DNA from: Epiperipatus broadwayi
Taxonomy: Eukaryota > Onychophora > Udeonychophora > Euonychophora > Peripatidae
NCBI GenBank assembly: GCA_028023455.1
Contig: JAQFVV010000042.1
Coordinates: 5,663,922-5,727,921 of the forward strand
Direction: 5' to 3'
Length of the DNA: 64,000 bases
In this document: piece after piece, positions 1-11,261 of the stretch
Layout: each line of letters starts with the position of its first letter
Numbering within the stretch: the first letter of the stretch is position 1
The notes under the pieces: model-generated
The model's database searches: none
What the model saw: only the letters and a program-made list of their open reading frames with translations
What the model was told of the DNA's origin: nothing
Made by a program: the position numbers and the translations under genes

Positions 1-3000
1 TATACTGAACTGCAATGTTAAAGTATTCAAATTCATCAATTTTTAGGAATGTGTAATTTGGCTGTATTTCCAAGCTTAAAACCCGCTAAGACCATGCTGG
101 TGTACAGTACTATATTTTGAATGAATTTTTTTACTGGTTTTGTCATATTTAGGTAAAATTAGCTAAATTATACTGAACTGCAATGTTAAAGTATTCAAAT
201 TCATCAATTTTTAAAAATTTGTAACCAGGCTTCATTTCCAAGCTTAAAACGCGCTATGAACATGCTGGTATACAGTAATATATTTTTAATGAATTTTTTC
301 ACTGATTTTGTCATATTTCGGTAGAATTAGCTAAATTATACTGAACTGCAATGTTAAAGTATTCAAATTCATCAATTTTTAAAAATTTGTAACCAGGCTT
401 CATTTCCAAGCTTAAAACGCGCTATGAACATGCTGGTATACAGTAATATATTTTTAATGAATTTTTTCACTGATTTTGTCATATTTCGGTAGAATTATCT
501 AAATTATACTGAACTGCAATGTTAAAGTATTCAAATTCATCAATTTTTAGGAATGTGTAATTTGGCTGTATTTCCAAGCTTAAAACCCGCTAAGACCATG
601 CTGGTGTACAGTACTATATTTTGAATGAATTTTTTTACTGGTTTTGTCATATTTAGGTAAAATTAGCTAAATTATACTGAACTGCAATGTTAAAGTATTC
701 AAATTCATCAATTTTTAAAAATTTGTAACCAGGCTTCATTTCCAAGCTTAAAACGCGCTATGAACATGCTGGTATACAGTAATATATTTTTAATAAATTT
801 TTTCACTGATTTTGTCATATTTCGGTAGAATTATCTAAATTATCCTGAACTGCAATGTTAAAGTATTCAAATTCATCAATTTTTATTAATTTGTCACCTG
901 GCTGTATTTCCAAGCTTAAAACAAGCTTTGAATATGCTGGTGTACAATACTATATTTTAAATGAATTTTTTTACTGGTTTTGTCATATTTAGGTAGAATT
1001 AGCTAAATTATACTGAACTGCAATGTTAAAGTATTCAAATTCATCAATTTTTAAAAATTTGTAACCAGGCTGTATTTCCAAGCTTAAAACGCGCTATGAA
1101 CATGCTGGTATACAGTAATATATTTTTAATGAATTTTTTCACTGATTTTGTCATATTTCGGTAGAATTAGCTAAATTATACTGAACTGCAATGTTAAAGT
1201 ATTCAAATTCATCAATTTTTAGGAATGTGTAATTTGGCTGTATTTCCAAGCTTAAAACCCGCTAAGACCATGCTGGTGTACAGTACTATATTTTGAATGA
1301 ATTTTTTTACTGGTTTTGTCATATTTAGGTAAAATTAGCTAAATTCTACTGAACTGCAATGTTAAAGTATTCAAATTCATCAATTTTTAAAAATTTGTAA
1401 CCAGGCTTCATTTCCAAGCTTAAAACGCGCTATGAACATGCTGGTATACAGTAATATATTTTTAATAAATTTTTTCACTGATTTTGTCATATTTCGGTAG
1501 AATTATCTAAATTATCCTGAACTGCAATGTTAAAGTATTCAAATTCATCAATTTTTATTAATTTGTCACCTGGCTGTATTTCCAAGCTTAAAACAAGCTT
1601 TGAATATGCTGGTGTACAATACTATATTTTAAATGAATTTTTTTACTGGTTTTGTCATATTTAGGTAGAATTAGCTAAATTATACTGAACTACAATGTTA
1701 AAGTATTCAAATTCATCAATTTTTAAAAATTTGTAACCAGGCTGTATTTCCAAGCTTAAAACGCGCTATGAACATGGTGGTAAACAGTAATATATTTTTA
1801 ATAAATTTTTTCACTGATTTTGTCATATTTCGGTAAAATTAGCTAAATTATACTGAACTGCAATGTTAAAGTATTCAAATTCATCAATTTTTAGGAATGT
1901 GTAATTTGGCTGTATTTCCAAGCTTAAAACCCGCTAAGAACATGCTGGTGTACAGTACTATATTTTGAATGAATTTTTTTACTGGTTTTGTCATATTTAG
2001 GTAAAATTAGCTAAATTATACTGAACTGCAATGTTAAAGTATTCAAATTCATCAATTTTTAGGAATGTGTAATTTGGCTGTATTTCCAAGCTTAAAACCC
2101 GCTAAGAACATGCTGTTGTACAGTACTATATTTTGAATGAATTTTTTTACTGGTTTTGTCATATTTAGGTAAAATTAGCTAAATTATACTGAACTGCAAT
2201 GTTAAAGTATTCAAATTCATCAATTTTTAAAAATTTGTAACCAGGCTTCATTTCCAAGCTTAAAACGCGCTATGAACATGCTGGTATACAGTAATATATT
2301 TTTAATGAATTTTTTCACTGATTTTGTCATATTTCGGTAGAATTAGCTAAATTATACTGAACTGCAATGTTAAAGTATTCAAATTCATCAATTTTTAAAA
2401 ATTTGTAACCAGGCTTCATTTCCAAGCTTAAAACGCGCTATGAACATGCTGGTATACAGTAATATATTTTTAATGAATTTTTTCACTGATTTGGTCAAAT
2501 TTCGATAGAATTAGCTAAATTATACTGAACTGCAATGTTAAAGTATTCAAATTCATCAATTTTTAGGAATGTGTAATTTGGCTGTATTTCCAAGCTTAAA
2601 ACCCGCTAAGACCATGCTGGTGTACAGTACTATATTTTGAATGAATTTTTTTACTGGTTTTGTCATATTTAGGTAAAATTAGCTAAATTATACTGAACTG
2701 CAATGTTAAAGTATTCAAATTCATCAATTTTTAAAAATTTGTAACCAGGCTTCATTTCCAAGCTTAAAACGCGCTATGAACATGCTGGTATACAGTAATA
2801 TATTTTTAATAAATTTTTTCACTGATTTTGTCATATTTCGGTAGAATTATCTAAATTATCCTGAACTGCAATGTTAAAGTATTCAAATTCATCAATTTTT
2901 ATTAATTTGTCACCTGGCTGTATTTCCAAGCTTAAAACAAGCTTTGAATATGCTGGTGTACAATACTATATTTTAAATGAATTTTTTTACTGGTTTTGTC

Positions 3001-6000
3001 ATATTTAGGTAGAATTAGCTAAATTATACTGAACTACAATGTTAAAGTATTCAAATTCATCAATTTTTAAAAATTTGTAACCAGGCTGTATTTCCAAGCT
3101 TAAAACGCGCTATGAACATGGTGGTAAACAGTAATATATTTTTAATAAATTTTTTCACTGATTTTGTCATATTTCGGTAAAATTAGCTAAATTATACTGA
3201 ACTGCAATGTTAAAGTATTCAAATTCATCAATTTTTAGGAATGTGTAACTTGGCTGTATTTCCAAGCTTAAAACCCGCTAAGACCATGCTGGTGTACAGT
3301 ACTATATTTTGAATGAATTTTTTTACTGGTTTTGTCATATTTAGGTAAAATTAGCTAAATTATACTGAACTGCAATGTTAAAGTATTCAAATTCATCAAT
3401 TTTTAAAAATTTGTAACCAGGCTTCATTTCCAAGCTTAAAACGCGCTATGAACATGCTGGTATACAGTAATATATTTTTAATGAATTTTTTCACTGATTT
3501 TGTCATATTTCGGTAGAATTAGCTAAATTATACTGAACTGCAATGTTAAAGTATTCAAATTCATCAATTTTTAAAAATTTGTAACCAGGCTTTATTTCCA
3601 AGCTTAAAACGCGCTATGAACATGCTGGTATACAGTAATATATTTTTAATGAATTTTTTCACTGATTTTGTCATATTTCGATAGAATTAGCTAAATTATA
3701 CTGAACTGCAATGTTAAAGTATTCAAATTCATCAATTTTTAAAAATTTGTAACCAGGCTGTATTTCCAAGCTTAAAACGCGCTATGAACATGCTGGTATA
3801 CAGTACTATATTTTGAATGAATTTTTTTACTGGTTTTGTCATATTTAGGTAAAATTAGCTAAATTATACTGAACTGCAATGTTAAAGTATTCAAATTCAT
3901 CAATTTTTAGGAATGTGTAATTTGGCTGTATTTCCAAGCTTAAAACCCGCTAAGAACATGCTGGTGTACAGTACTATATTTTGAATGAATTTTTTTACTG
4001 GTTTTGTCATATTTAGGTAAAATTAGCTAAATTATACTGAACTGCAATGTTAAAGTATTCAAATTCATCAATTTTTAAAAATTTGTAACCAGGCTTCATT
4101 TCCAAGCTTAAAACGCGCTATGAACATGCTGGTATACAGTAATATATTTTTAATGAATTTTTTCACTGATTTTGTCATATTTCGGTAGAATTAGCTAAAT
4201 TATACTGAACTGCAATGTTAAAGTATTCAAATTCATCAATTTTTAAAAATTTGTAACCAGGCTTCATTTCCAAGCTTAAAACGCGCTATGAACATGCTGG
4301 TATACAGTAATATATTTTTAATGAATTTTTTCACTGATTTGGTCAAATTTCGATAGAATTAGCTAAATTATACTGAACTGCAATGTTAAAGTATTCAAAT
4401 TCATCAATTTTTAGGAATGTGTAATTTGGCTGTATTTCCAAGCTTAAAACCCGCTAAGACCATGCTGGTGTACAGTACTATATTTTGAATGAATTTTTTT
4501 ACTGGTTTTGTCATATTTAGGTAAAATTAGCTAAATTATACTGAACTGCAATGTTAAAGTATTCAAATTCATCAATTTTTAAAAATTTGTAACCAGGCTT
4601 CATTTCCAAGCTTAAAACGCGCTATGAACATGCTGGTATACAGTAATATATTTTTAATAAATTTTTTCACTGATTTTGTCATATTTCGGTAGAATTAGCT
4701 AAATTATACTGAACTGCAATGTTAAAGTATTCAAATTCATCAATTTTTATTAATTTGTCACCTGGCTGTATTTCCAAGCTTAAAACAAGCTTTGAATATG
4801 CTGGTGTACAATACTATATTTTAAATGAATTTTTTTACTGGTTTTGTCATATTTAGGTAAAATTAGCTAAATTATACTGAACTGCAATGTTAAAGTATTC
4901 AAATTCATCAATTTTTAAAAATTTGTAACCAGGCTTCATTTCCAAGCTTAAAACGCGCTATGAACATGCTGGTATACAGTAATATATTTTTAATGAATTT
5001 TTTCACTGATTTTGTCATATTTCGGTAGAATTATCTAAATTATCCTGAACTGCAATGTTAAAGTATTCAAATTCATCAATTTTTATTAATTTGTCACCTG
5101 GCTGTATTTCCAAGCTTAAAACAAGCTTTGAATATGCTGGTGTACAATACTATATTTTAAATGAATTTTTTTACTGGTTTTGTCATATTTAGGTAGAATT
5201 AGCTAAATTATACTGAACTACAATGTTAAAGTATTCAAATTCATCAATTTTTAAAAATTTGTAACCAGGCTGTATTTCCAAGCTTAAAACGCGCTATGAA
5301 CATGCTGGTATACAGTAATATATTTTTAATGAATTTTTTCACTGATTTTGTCATATTTCGGTAGAATTAGCTAAATTATACTGAACTGCAATGTTAAAGT
5401 ATTCAAATTCATCAATTTTTAGGAATGTGTAATTTGGCTGTATTTCCAAGCTTAAAACCCGCTAAGACCATGCTGGTGTACAGTACTATATTTTGAATGA
5501 ATTTTTTTACTGGTTTTGTCATATTTAGGTAAAATTAGCTAAATTATACTGAACTGCAATGTTAAAGTATTCAAATTCATCAATTTTTAAAAATTTGTAA
5601 CCAGGCTTCATTTCCAAGCTTAAAACGCGCTATGAACATGCTGGTATACAGTAATATATTTTTAATGAATTTTTTCACTGATTTTGTCATATTTCGGTAG
5701 AATTAGCTAAATTATACTGAACTGCAATGTTAAAGTATTCAAATTCATCAATTTTTAAAAATTTGTAACCAGGCTTCATTTCCAAGCTTAAAACGCGCTA
5801 TGAACATGCTGGTATACAGTAATATATTTTTAATGAATTTTTTCACTGATTTGGTCATATTTCGGTAGAATTAGCTAAATTATACTGAACTGCAATGTTA
5901 AAGTATTCAAATTCATCAATTTTTAAAAATTTGTAACCAGGCTGTATTTCCAAGCTTAAAACGCGCTATGAACATGCTGGTATACAGTACTATATTTTGA

Positions 6001-7176
6001 ATGAATTTTTTTACTGGTTTTGTCATATTTAGGTAAAATTAGCTAAATTATACTGAACTGCAATGTTAAAGTATTCAAATTCATCAATTTTTAGGAATGT
6101 GTAATTTGGCTGTATTTCCAAGCTTAAAACCCGCTAAGAACATGCTGGTGTACAGTACTATATTTTGAATGAATTTTTTTACTGGTTTTGTCATATTTAG
6201 GTAAAATTAGCTAAATTATACTGAACTGCAATGTTAAAGTATTCAAATTCATCAATTTTTAAAAATTTGTAACCAGGCTTCATTTCCAAGCTTAAAACGC
6301 GCTATGAACATGCTGGTATACAGTAATATATTTTTAATGAATTTTTTCACTGATTTTGTCATATTTCGGTAGAATTAGCTAAATTATACTGAACTGCAAT
6401 GTTAAAGTATTCAAATTCATCAATTTTTAAAAATTTGTAACCAGGCTTCATTTCCAAGCTTAAAACGCGCTATGAACATGCTGGTATACAGTAATATATT
6501 TTTAATGAATTTTTTCACTGATTTGGTCAAATTTCGATAGAATTAGCTAAATTATACTGAACTGCAATGTTAAAGTATTCAAATTCATCAATTTTTAGGA
6601 ATGTGTAATTTGGCTGTATTTCCAAGCTTAAAACCCGCTAAGACCATGCTGGTGTACAGTACTATATTTTGAATGAATTTTTTTACTGGTTTTGTCATAT
6701 TTAGGTAAAATTAGCTAAATTATACTGAACTGCAATGTTAAAGTATTCAAATTCATCAATTTTTAAAAATTTGTAACCAGGCTTCATTTCCAAGCTTAAA
6801 ACGCGCTATGAACATGCTGGTATACAGTAATATATTTTTAATAAATTTTTTCACTGATTTTGTCATATTTCGGTAGAATTATCTAAATTATCCTGAACTG
6901 CAATGTTAAAGTATTCAAATTCATCAATTTTTATTAATTTGTCACCTGGCTGTATTTCCAAGCTTAAAACAAGCTTTGAATATGCTGGTGTACAATACTA
7001 TATTTTAAATGAATTTTTTTACTGGTTTTGTCATATTTAGGTAGAATTAGCTAAATTATACTGAACTACAATGTTAAAGTATTCAAATTCATCAATTTTT
7101 AGGAATGTGTAATTTGGCTGTATTTCCAAGCTTAAAACCCGCTAAGACCATGCTGTTGTACAGTACTATATTTTGA
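1..7176 (+). repeat. 168-bp satellite array, forward block with higher-order structure
   Basis: About 42.7 head-to-tail monomers occupy this block. The landmark TATACTGAACTGCAATG recurs at 1, 169, 337, 505, 673, 841 (as TATCCTG), 1009 and so on, always exactly 168 bp apart. At least four monomer types can be read. Type A has GGAATGTGTAATTTGG and CCCGCTAAGACC. Type B has AAAAATTTGTAACCAGGCTTC and GTATACAGTAATAT. Type C has ATTAATTTGTCACCTGG and ACAAGCTTTGAATATG. Type D is like B but with GGCTGTATTTCC. A/D hybrids occur at 3697 and 5881. The order is semi-regular (e.g. A-B-B-A-B-C-D-A), and marked variants recur 11-13 monomers apart. No ORF or inserted element interrupts it. The function is unknown; a monomer of about nucleosome length is typical of centromeric or heterochromatic satellites, which here is only inference. 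Confidence 0.97.
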
Positions 7177-8823
7177 CAAAATCAGCAAAAAAATTTGTTC
7201 AAGATATTGTATTGTACACCAGCATGTTCATAGATCGATTTAAGCTTGGAAATACATTCAGGTAACAAATTCCTAAATATTTAAAAATTTGAATACTTTA
7301 ATGTTGAAGTTCAGTTTAATTTACCTAATTCTACTTAAATATGACAAAATCAGTAAAAAAATTCATTCAAAATATAGTACTGTACACCAGCATGTTCATA
7401 GCGTGTTTTAAGCTTGGAAATACAGCCAGGTTACAAATTCCTAAAAATTGATGAATTTGAATGCTTTAACATTGCAGTTCAGTATAATTTAGCTAATTCT
7501 ACCTAAATATGACAAAATCAGTAAAAAAATTCATTCAAAAATATAGTACTGTAAACCAGCATGTTCATAGCGCGTTTTAAGCTTGGAAATACAGCCAAAT
7601 TACAAATTCCTAAAAATTGATGAATTTGAATACTTTAACATTGCAGTTCAGTATAATTTAGCTAATTCTACCTAAATATGACAAAATCAGTGAAAAAATT
7701 CATTAAAAATATATTACTGTATACCAGCATGTTCATAGCGCGTTTTAAGCTTGGAAATACAGCCTGGTTACAAATTTTTAAAAATTGATGAATTTTAATA
7801 CTTTAACATTGCAGTTCAGTATAATTTAGCTAATTCTACCTAAATATGACAAAATCAGTGAAAAAATTCATTCAAAATATAGTATTGTACACCAGCATGT
7901 TCATAGCGCGTTTTAAGCTTGGAAATACAGCCTGGTTACAAATTTTTAAAAATTGATGAATTTGAATACTTTAACATTGCAGTTCAGTATAATTTAGCTA
8001 ATTCTACCTAAATATGACAAAATCAGTGAAAAAATTCATTCAAAATATAGTACTGTACACCAGCATGTTCATAGCGCGTTTTAAGCTTGGAAATACAGCC
8101 TGGTTACAAATTCCTAAAAATTGATGAATTTGAATACTTTAACATTGCAGTTCAGTATAATTTAGCTAATTCTACCTAAATATGACAAAATCAGCAAAAA
8201 AATTCATTCAAAATATTGTACTGTACACCAGCATGTTGATAGCGCGTTTTAAGCTTGGAAATACAGCCTGGTTACAAATTTTTAAAAATTGATGAATTTT
8301 AATACTTTAACATTGCAGTTCAGTATAATTTAGCTAATTCTACCTAAATATGACAAAATCAGTGAAAAAATTCATTCAAAATATAGTATTGTACACCAGC
8401 ATGCTCATATCGCGTTTTAAGCTTGAAAATACAGCCAGGTTACAAATTCCTTAAAATTGATGAATTTGAATACTTTAACATTGCAGTTCAGTATAATTTA
8501 GCTAATTCTACCTAAATATGACAAAATCAGCGAAAAAATTCATTCAAAATATAGTATTGTACACCAGCATGTTCATATAGTGTTTAAGTTACAAATTTTT
8601 AAAAATTGATGAATTTGAATACTTTAACATTGCAGTTCAGTATAATTTAGCTAATTCTACCTAAATATGACAAAATCAGCGAAAAAATTCATTCAAAATA
8701 TAGTATTGTACACCAGCATGCTTACATCGCATTTTAAGCTTGAAAATAGAGCCAGGTTACACATTCCTTAAAATTGATGAATTTGAATACTTTACCATTG
8801 CAGTTCAGTATTATTTAGCTAAT
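7177..8823 (-). repeat. 168-bp satellite array, inverted block, segment 1
   Basis: The same monomer appears here as its reverse complement (AATTTAGCTAATTCTACC, GACAAAATCAG, GTACACCAGCATG, AAGCTTGGAAATACAGCC) for about ten units. The unit next to the flip (7180-7345) is the most degenerate, with ATTCAGG and TTTACCTAATTC variants. One unit near 8577 lacks roughly 25 bp around AAGCTTGGAAATACAGCC. Monomers differ from each other more than in the forward block, which suggests an older or less homogenised array. Confidence 0.95.
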
Positions 8824-9283
8824 GTTTCAAGAGAATTTATTAATACAAACAACCAAATTTACAACATGAAGAATCTAAAAGTCTACATAGAATATTGCAG
8901 CATTGTTGTTTGAGGAAGTTGACAAAATATTATCGAGGAAATTACCCAATGACCATGTTTCATGATGTAATTGTTCTTGAGTAAAAAGTCTATCTCTGTT
9001 TTTTATATTATTACAAATAGAGATGAAAATATTTTTAATTTGACTTCCATTGTTATGAAAAATAATCTTACATCTTGTAAGCCACACAGCAAATAAAAGA
9101 AATATTGCCATCCTAATGAGAGAGAATGTTCCATTTTTGATAGCTTTATTAATAGACAGTACAATTTTATTATTATCTGGAATGCACCCAATTATAAGTA
9201 GTCTCAGTTCCTCTAAGAAGGAGCACTCAAAAAAAATATGTTGCAAAGTCTCATCATCTTTAAAACAAAAGCGACAATTCATA
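8824..9283 (-). mobile_element. LINE 3' fragment 1 (zinc-binding C-terminus), inserted in satellite
   Basis: The minus-strand reading frame (about 9279 down to 8875) encodes the C-terminal tail of a LINE ORF2 protein. Near its start it has a CCHC motif of the zf-RVT type, CRFCFKDDETLQHIFFEC (C-x2-C-x9-H-x4-C). This is followed by hydrophobic segments, WLTRCKIIF, and a closing ETWSLGNF that resembles the tails of the two other copies. The 3' end (plus-strand GTTTCAAGAG) abuts the satellite exactly after TTTAGCTAAT at 8823. The 5' side rejoins satellite at TTCATAG (9278-9284), about 70 bp further along the monomer, so no clean target duplication is left. The piece is strongly 5'-truncated and cannot move on its own. 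Confidence 0.8.
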
Positions 9284-10376
9284 GAACGTATCAAGCTTGG
9301 AAATACAGCCAGATTACAAATTCCTAAAAATTTATGAATTTGAATACTTTAACAATGCAGTTCAGTATAGTTTAGCTAATTCTACCTAAATATGACAAAA
9401 TCAGCAAAAAAATTCATTCAAAATATTGTATTGTACCTAAGCATGTTCATAGTGCATATTAAATTTGGAAATACAGCCAGGTTACAAATTCCTTAAAATA
9501 GATGAATTTGAATACTTTAATGTTGCAGTTCAGTATAATTTAGCTAATTCTACCTAAATTTGACAAAATTAGTGAAAAAATTCATTCAAAATATAGTATT
9601 GTACAAAAGCATGTTCATAGCGCATTTTTAGCTTGGAAATACAGCCAGGTTACAAATTGCTAAAAATTGATCAAATTGCATACTTTAATATAGCAGTTCA
9701 GTATAATTTAGCTAATTCTACCTAAATATGACAAAATCAGCAAAAAAATTCATTCAAATTATTGTATTGTTCACCAGCATGTTCATAGAGCATATACAAC
9801 CAGGTTACAAATTGCTAAAACTTGATCAATTTGTATACTTTAATATTGCAGTTCAATACAATTTAGCTAATTCTACCTAAATATGACAATGTCAGCCAAA
9901 AAATTCATTCAAAATATTGTATTGTACAGCAGCATGTTCATAGCACGGTTTAAGCTTGGAAATACAGCCAGGTTAAAAATTTCAAAAAATTGATGAATTT
10001 GAATACTTTAACATTGCAGGACAGTATAATTTAGCAAATTCTAACTAAATGTGACAAAATTAGTGAAGAAATTTATTCAAAATATAGTTTTGTTCAACAG
10101 CATGTTCATAGCGTATTTTAAGCTTGGAAATTCAGCCGAAGTACAAATTCCTAAAAATTGATGAATTTAAATACTTTAACATTGCAGTTCAGTATATTTT
10201 AGCTAATTCTACATAAATATGACAAAATCAGCAAAAAAATTCATTCAAAATATTGTATTGTACACCACCATGTTCATAGCACGTTTTAAGGTTGGAAATA
10301 CAGCCAGATTACAAATTTTTAAAAATTGATAAATTTGAATACTTCAACATTGCAGTTCAGTATAATTTAGCTAATT
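9284..10376 (-). repeat. 168-bp satellite array, inverted block, segment 2
   Basis: About six and a half diverged monomers continue in inverted orientation. One unit near 9780-9810 has lost the HindIII-containing core: GTTCATAGAGCATATACAACC replaces the usual AAGCTTGGAAATACAGCC. It ends with the target duplication ATAATTTAGCTAATT (10362-10376) of LINE fragment 2. Confidence 0.93.
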
Positions 10377-10909
10377 GTTTCAAGAAATTTATTTACGAAT
10401 ATACATATACAAAGATTTCTTACAAGGTTAGATTACATTGCATTGTTCTTATCAGTTACAAAACTGAACTGGAAAGGCTTGGACAGCATGTTATGTGTTC
10501 TATTTAAGACTGTTTTTACACACATTACAGAGTTTTTCAATAGTTAAAACCAGTTTGTGACTGGTGGAGTTGTGGTCAATGTGTCTGCTTATTGTTGAGT
10601 TGTTGGTATTTCAAACAGCCTCCATATCTCATAGTAGGCTGTACACGTTGACAGGATTTTATCTTTTTCCTTAATCTTTTTTATTATTCTGATAAATATT
10701 TGCAGTGGACTCAGATGAGTCCCTTGAAATGATATCTTACAACGAACCAGCCAGATTGAGAATGACAGGAATATAGAAAGTCTGATCCATGCAAATGTTT
10801 TTGTGCTAAGGCAGTGTTTGATAGAGGTTACCATTTGATAGCCGATTTTAGAAATAGTGTTTATAAGTTGTCTGATGGCATTGAGGTTAAAAAAATTGTT
10901 AAAGATGTG
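10377..10909 (-). mobile_element. LINE 3' fragment 2 with 15-bp target duplication in satellite
   Basis: This 533-bp minus-strand insert starts on the plus strand with GTTTCAAGAAATTTATT, nearly the same 3' terminus as fragment 1. The minus-strand frame at about 10834-10589 reads WIRLSIFLSFSIWLVRCKIS, then KIKEKDKIL and EIWRLFEI. It is homologous to, but clearly diverged from, the tail of fragment 1. Both sides carry ATAATTTAGCTAATT (10362-10376 and 10910-10924), a 15-bp target-site duplication made of satellite sequence. The copy is 5'-truncated and defective. Confidence 0.82.
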
Positions 10910-11261
10910 ATAATTTAGCTAATTCTACCTAAATACGACAAAATCAGCAAAAAAAAATCATTCAAAATATTGTATTGTACACCAGCATGTTCATAGCGTG
11001 TTTTAAGCTTGGAAATACAGCTGGATTACACATTCCTAAAAATTGATGAATTTGAATACTTTAACATTGCAGTTCAGTATAATTTAGCTAATTCTACCTA
11101 AATATGACAAAATCAGCAAAAAAATTCATTCAAAATATAGTATTGTACAACAGCATGTTCATAGCGCATTTTAAGCTTGGAAATACAGCCAGGTTACAAA
11201 TTCCTAAAAATTGATGAATTTTAATACTTTAACATTGCAGTTCAGTATAATTTAGCTAATT
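10910..11261 (-). repeat. 168-bp satellite array, inverted block, segment 3
   Basis: About two monomers lie between LINE inserts 2 and 3. They begin with the second copy of the 15-bp duplication. They end with ATTTAGCTAATT (11250-11261), which is repeated at the far side of the third insert. Confidence 0.93.
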
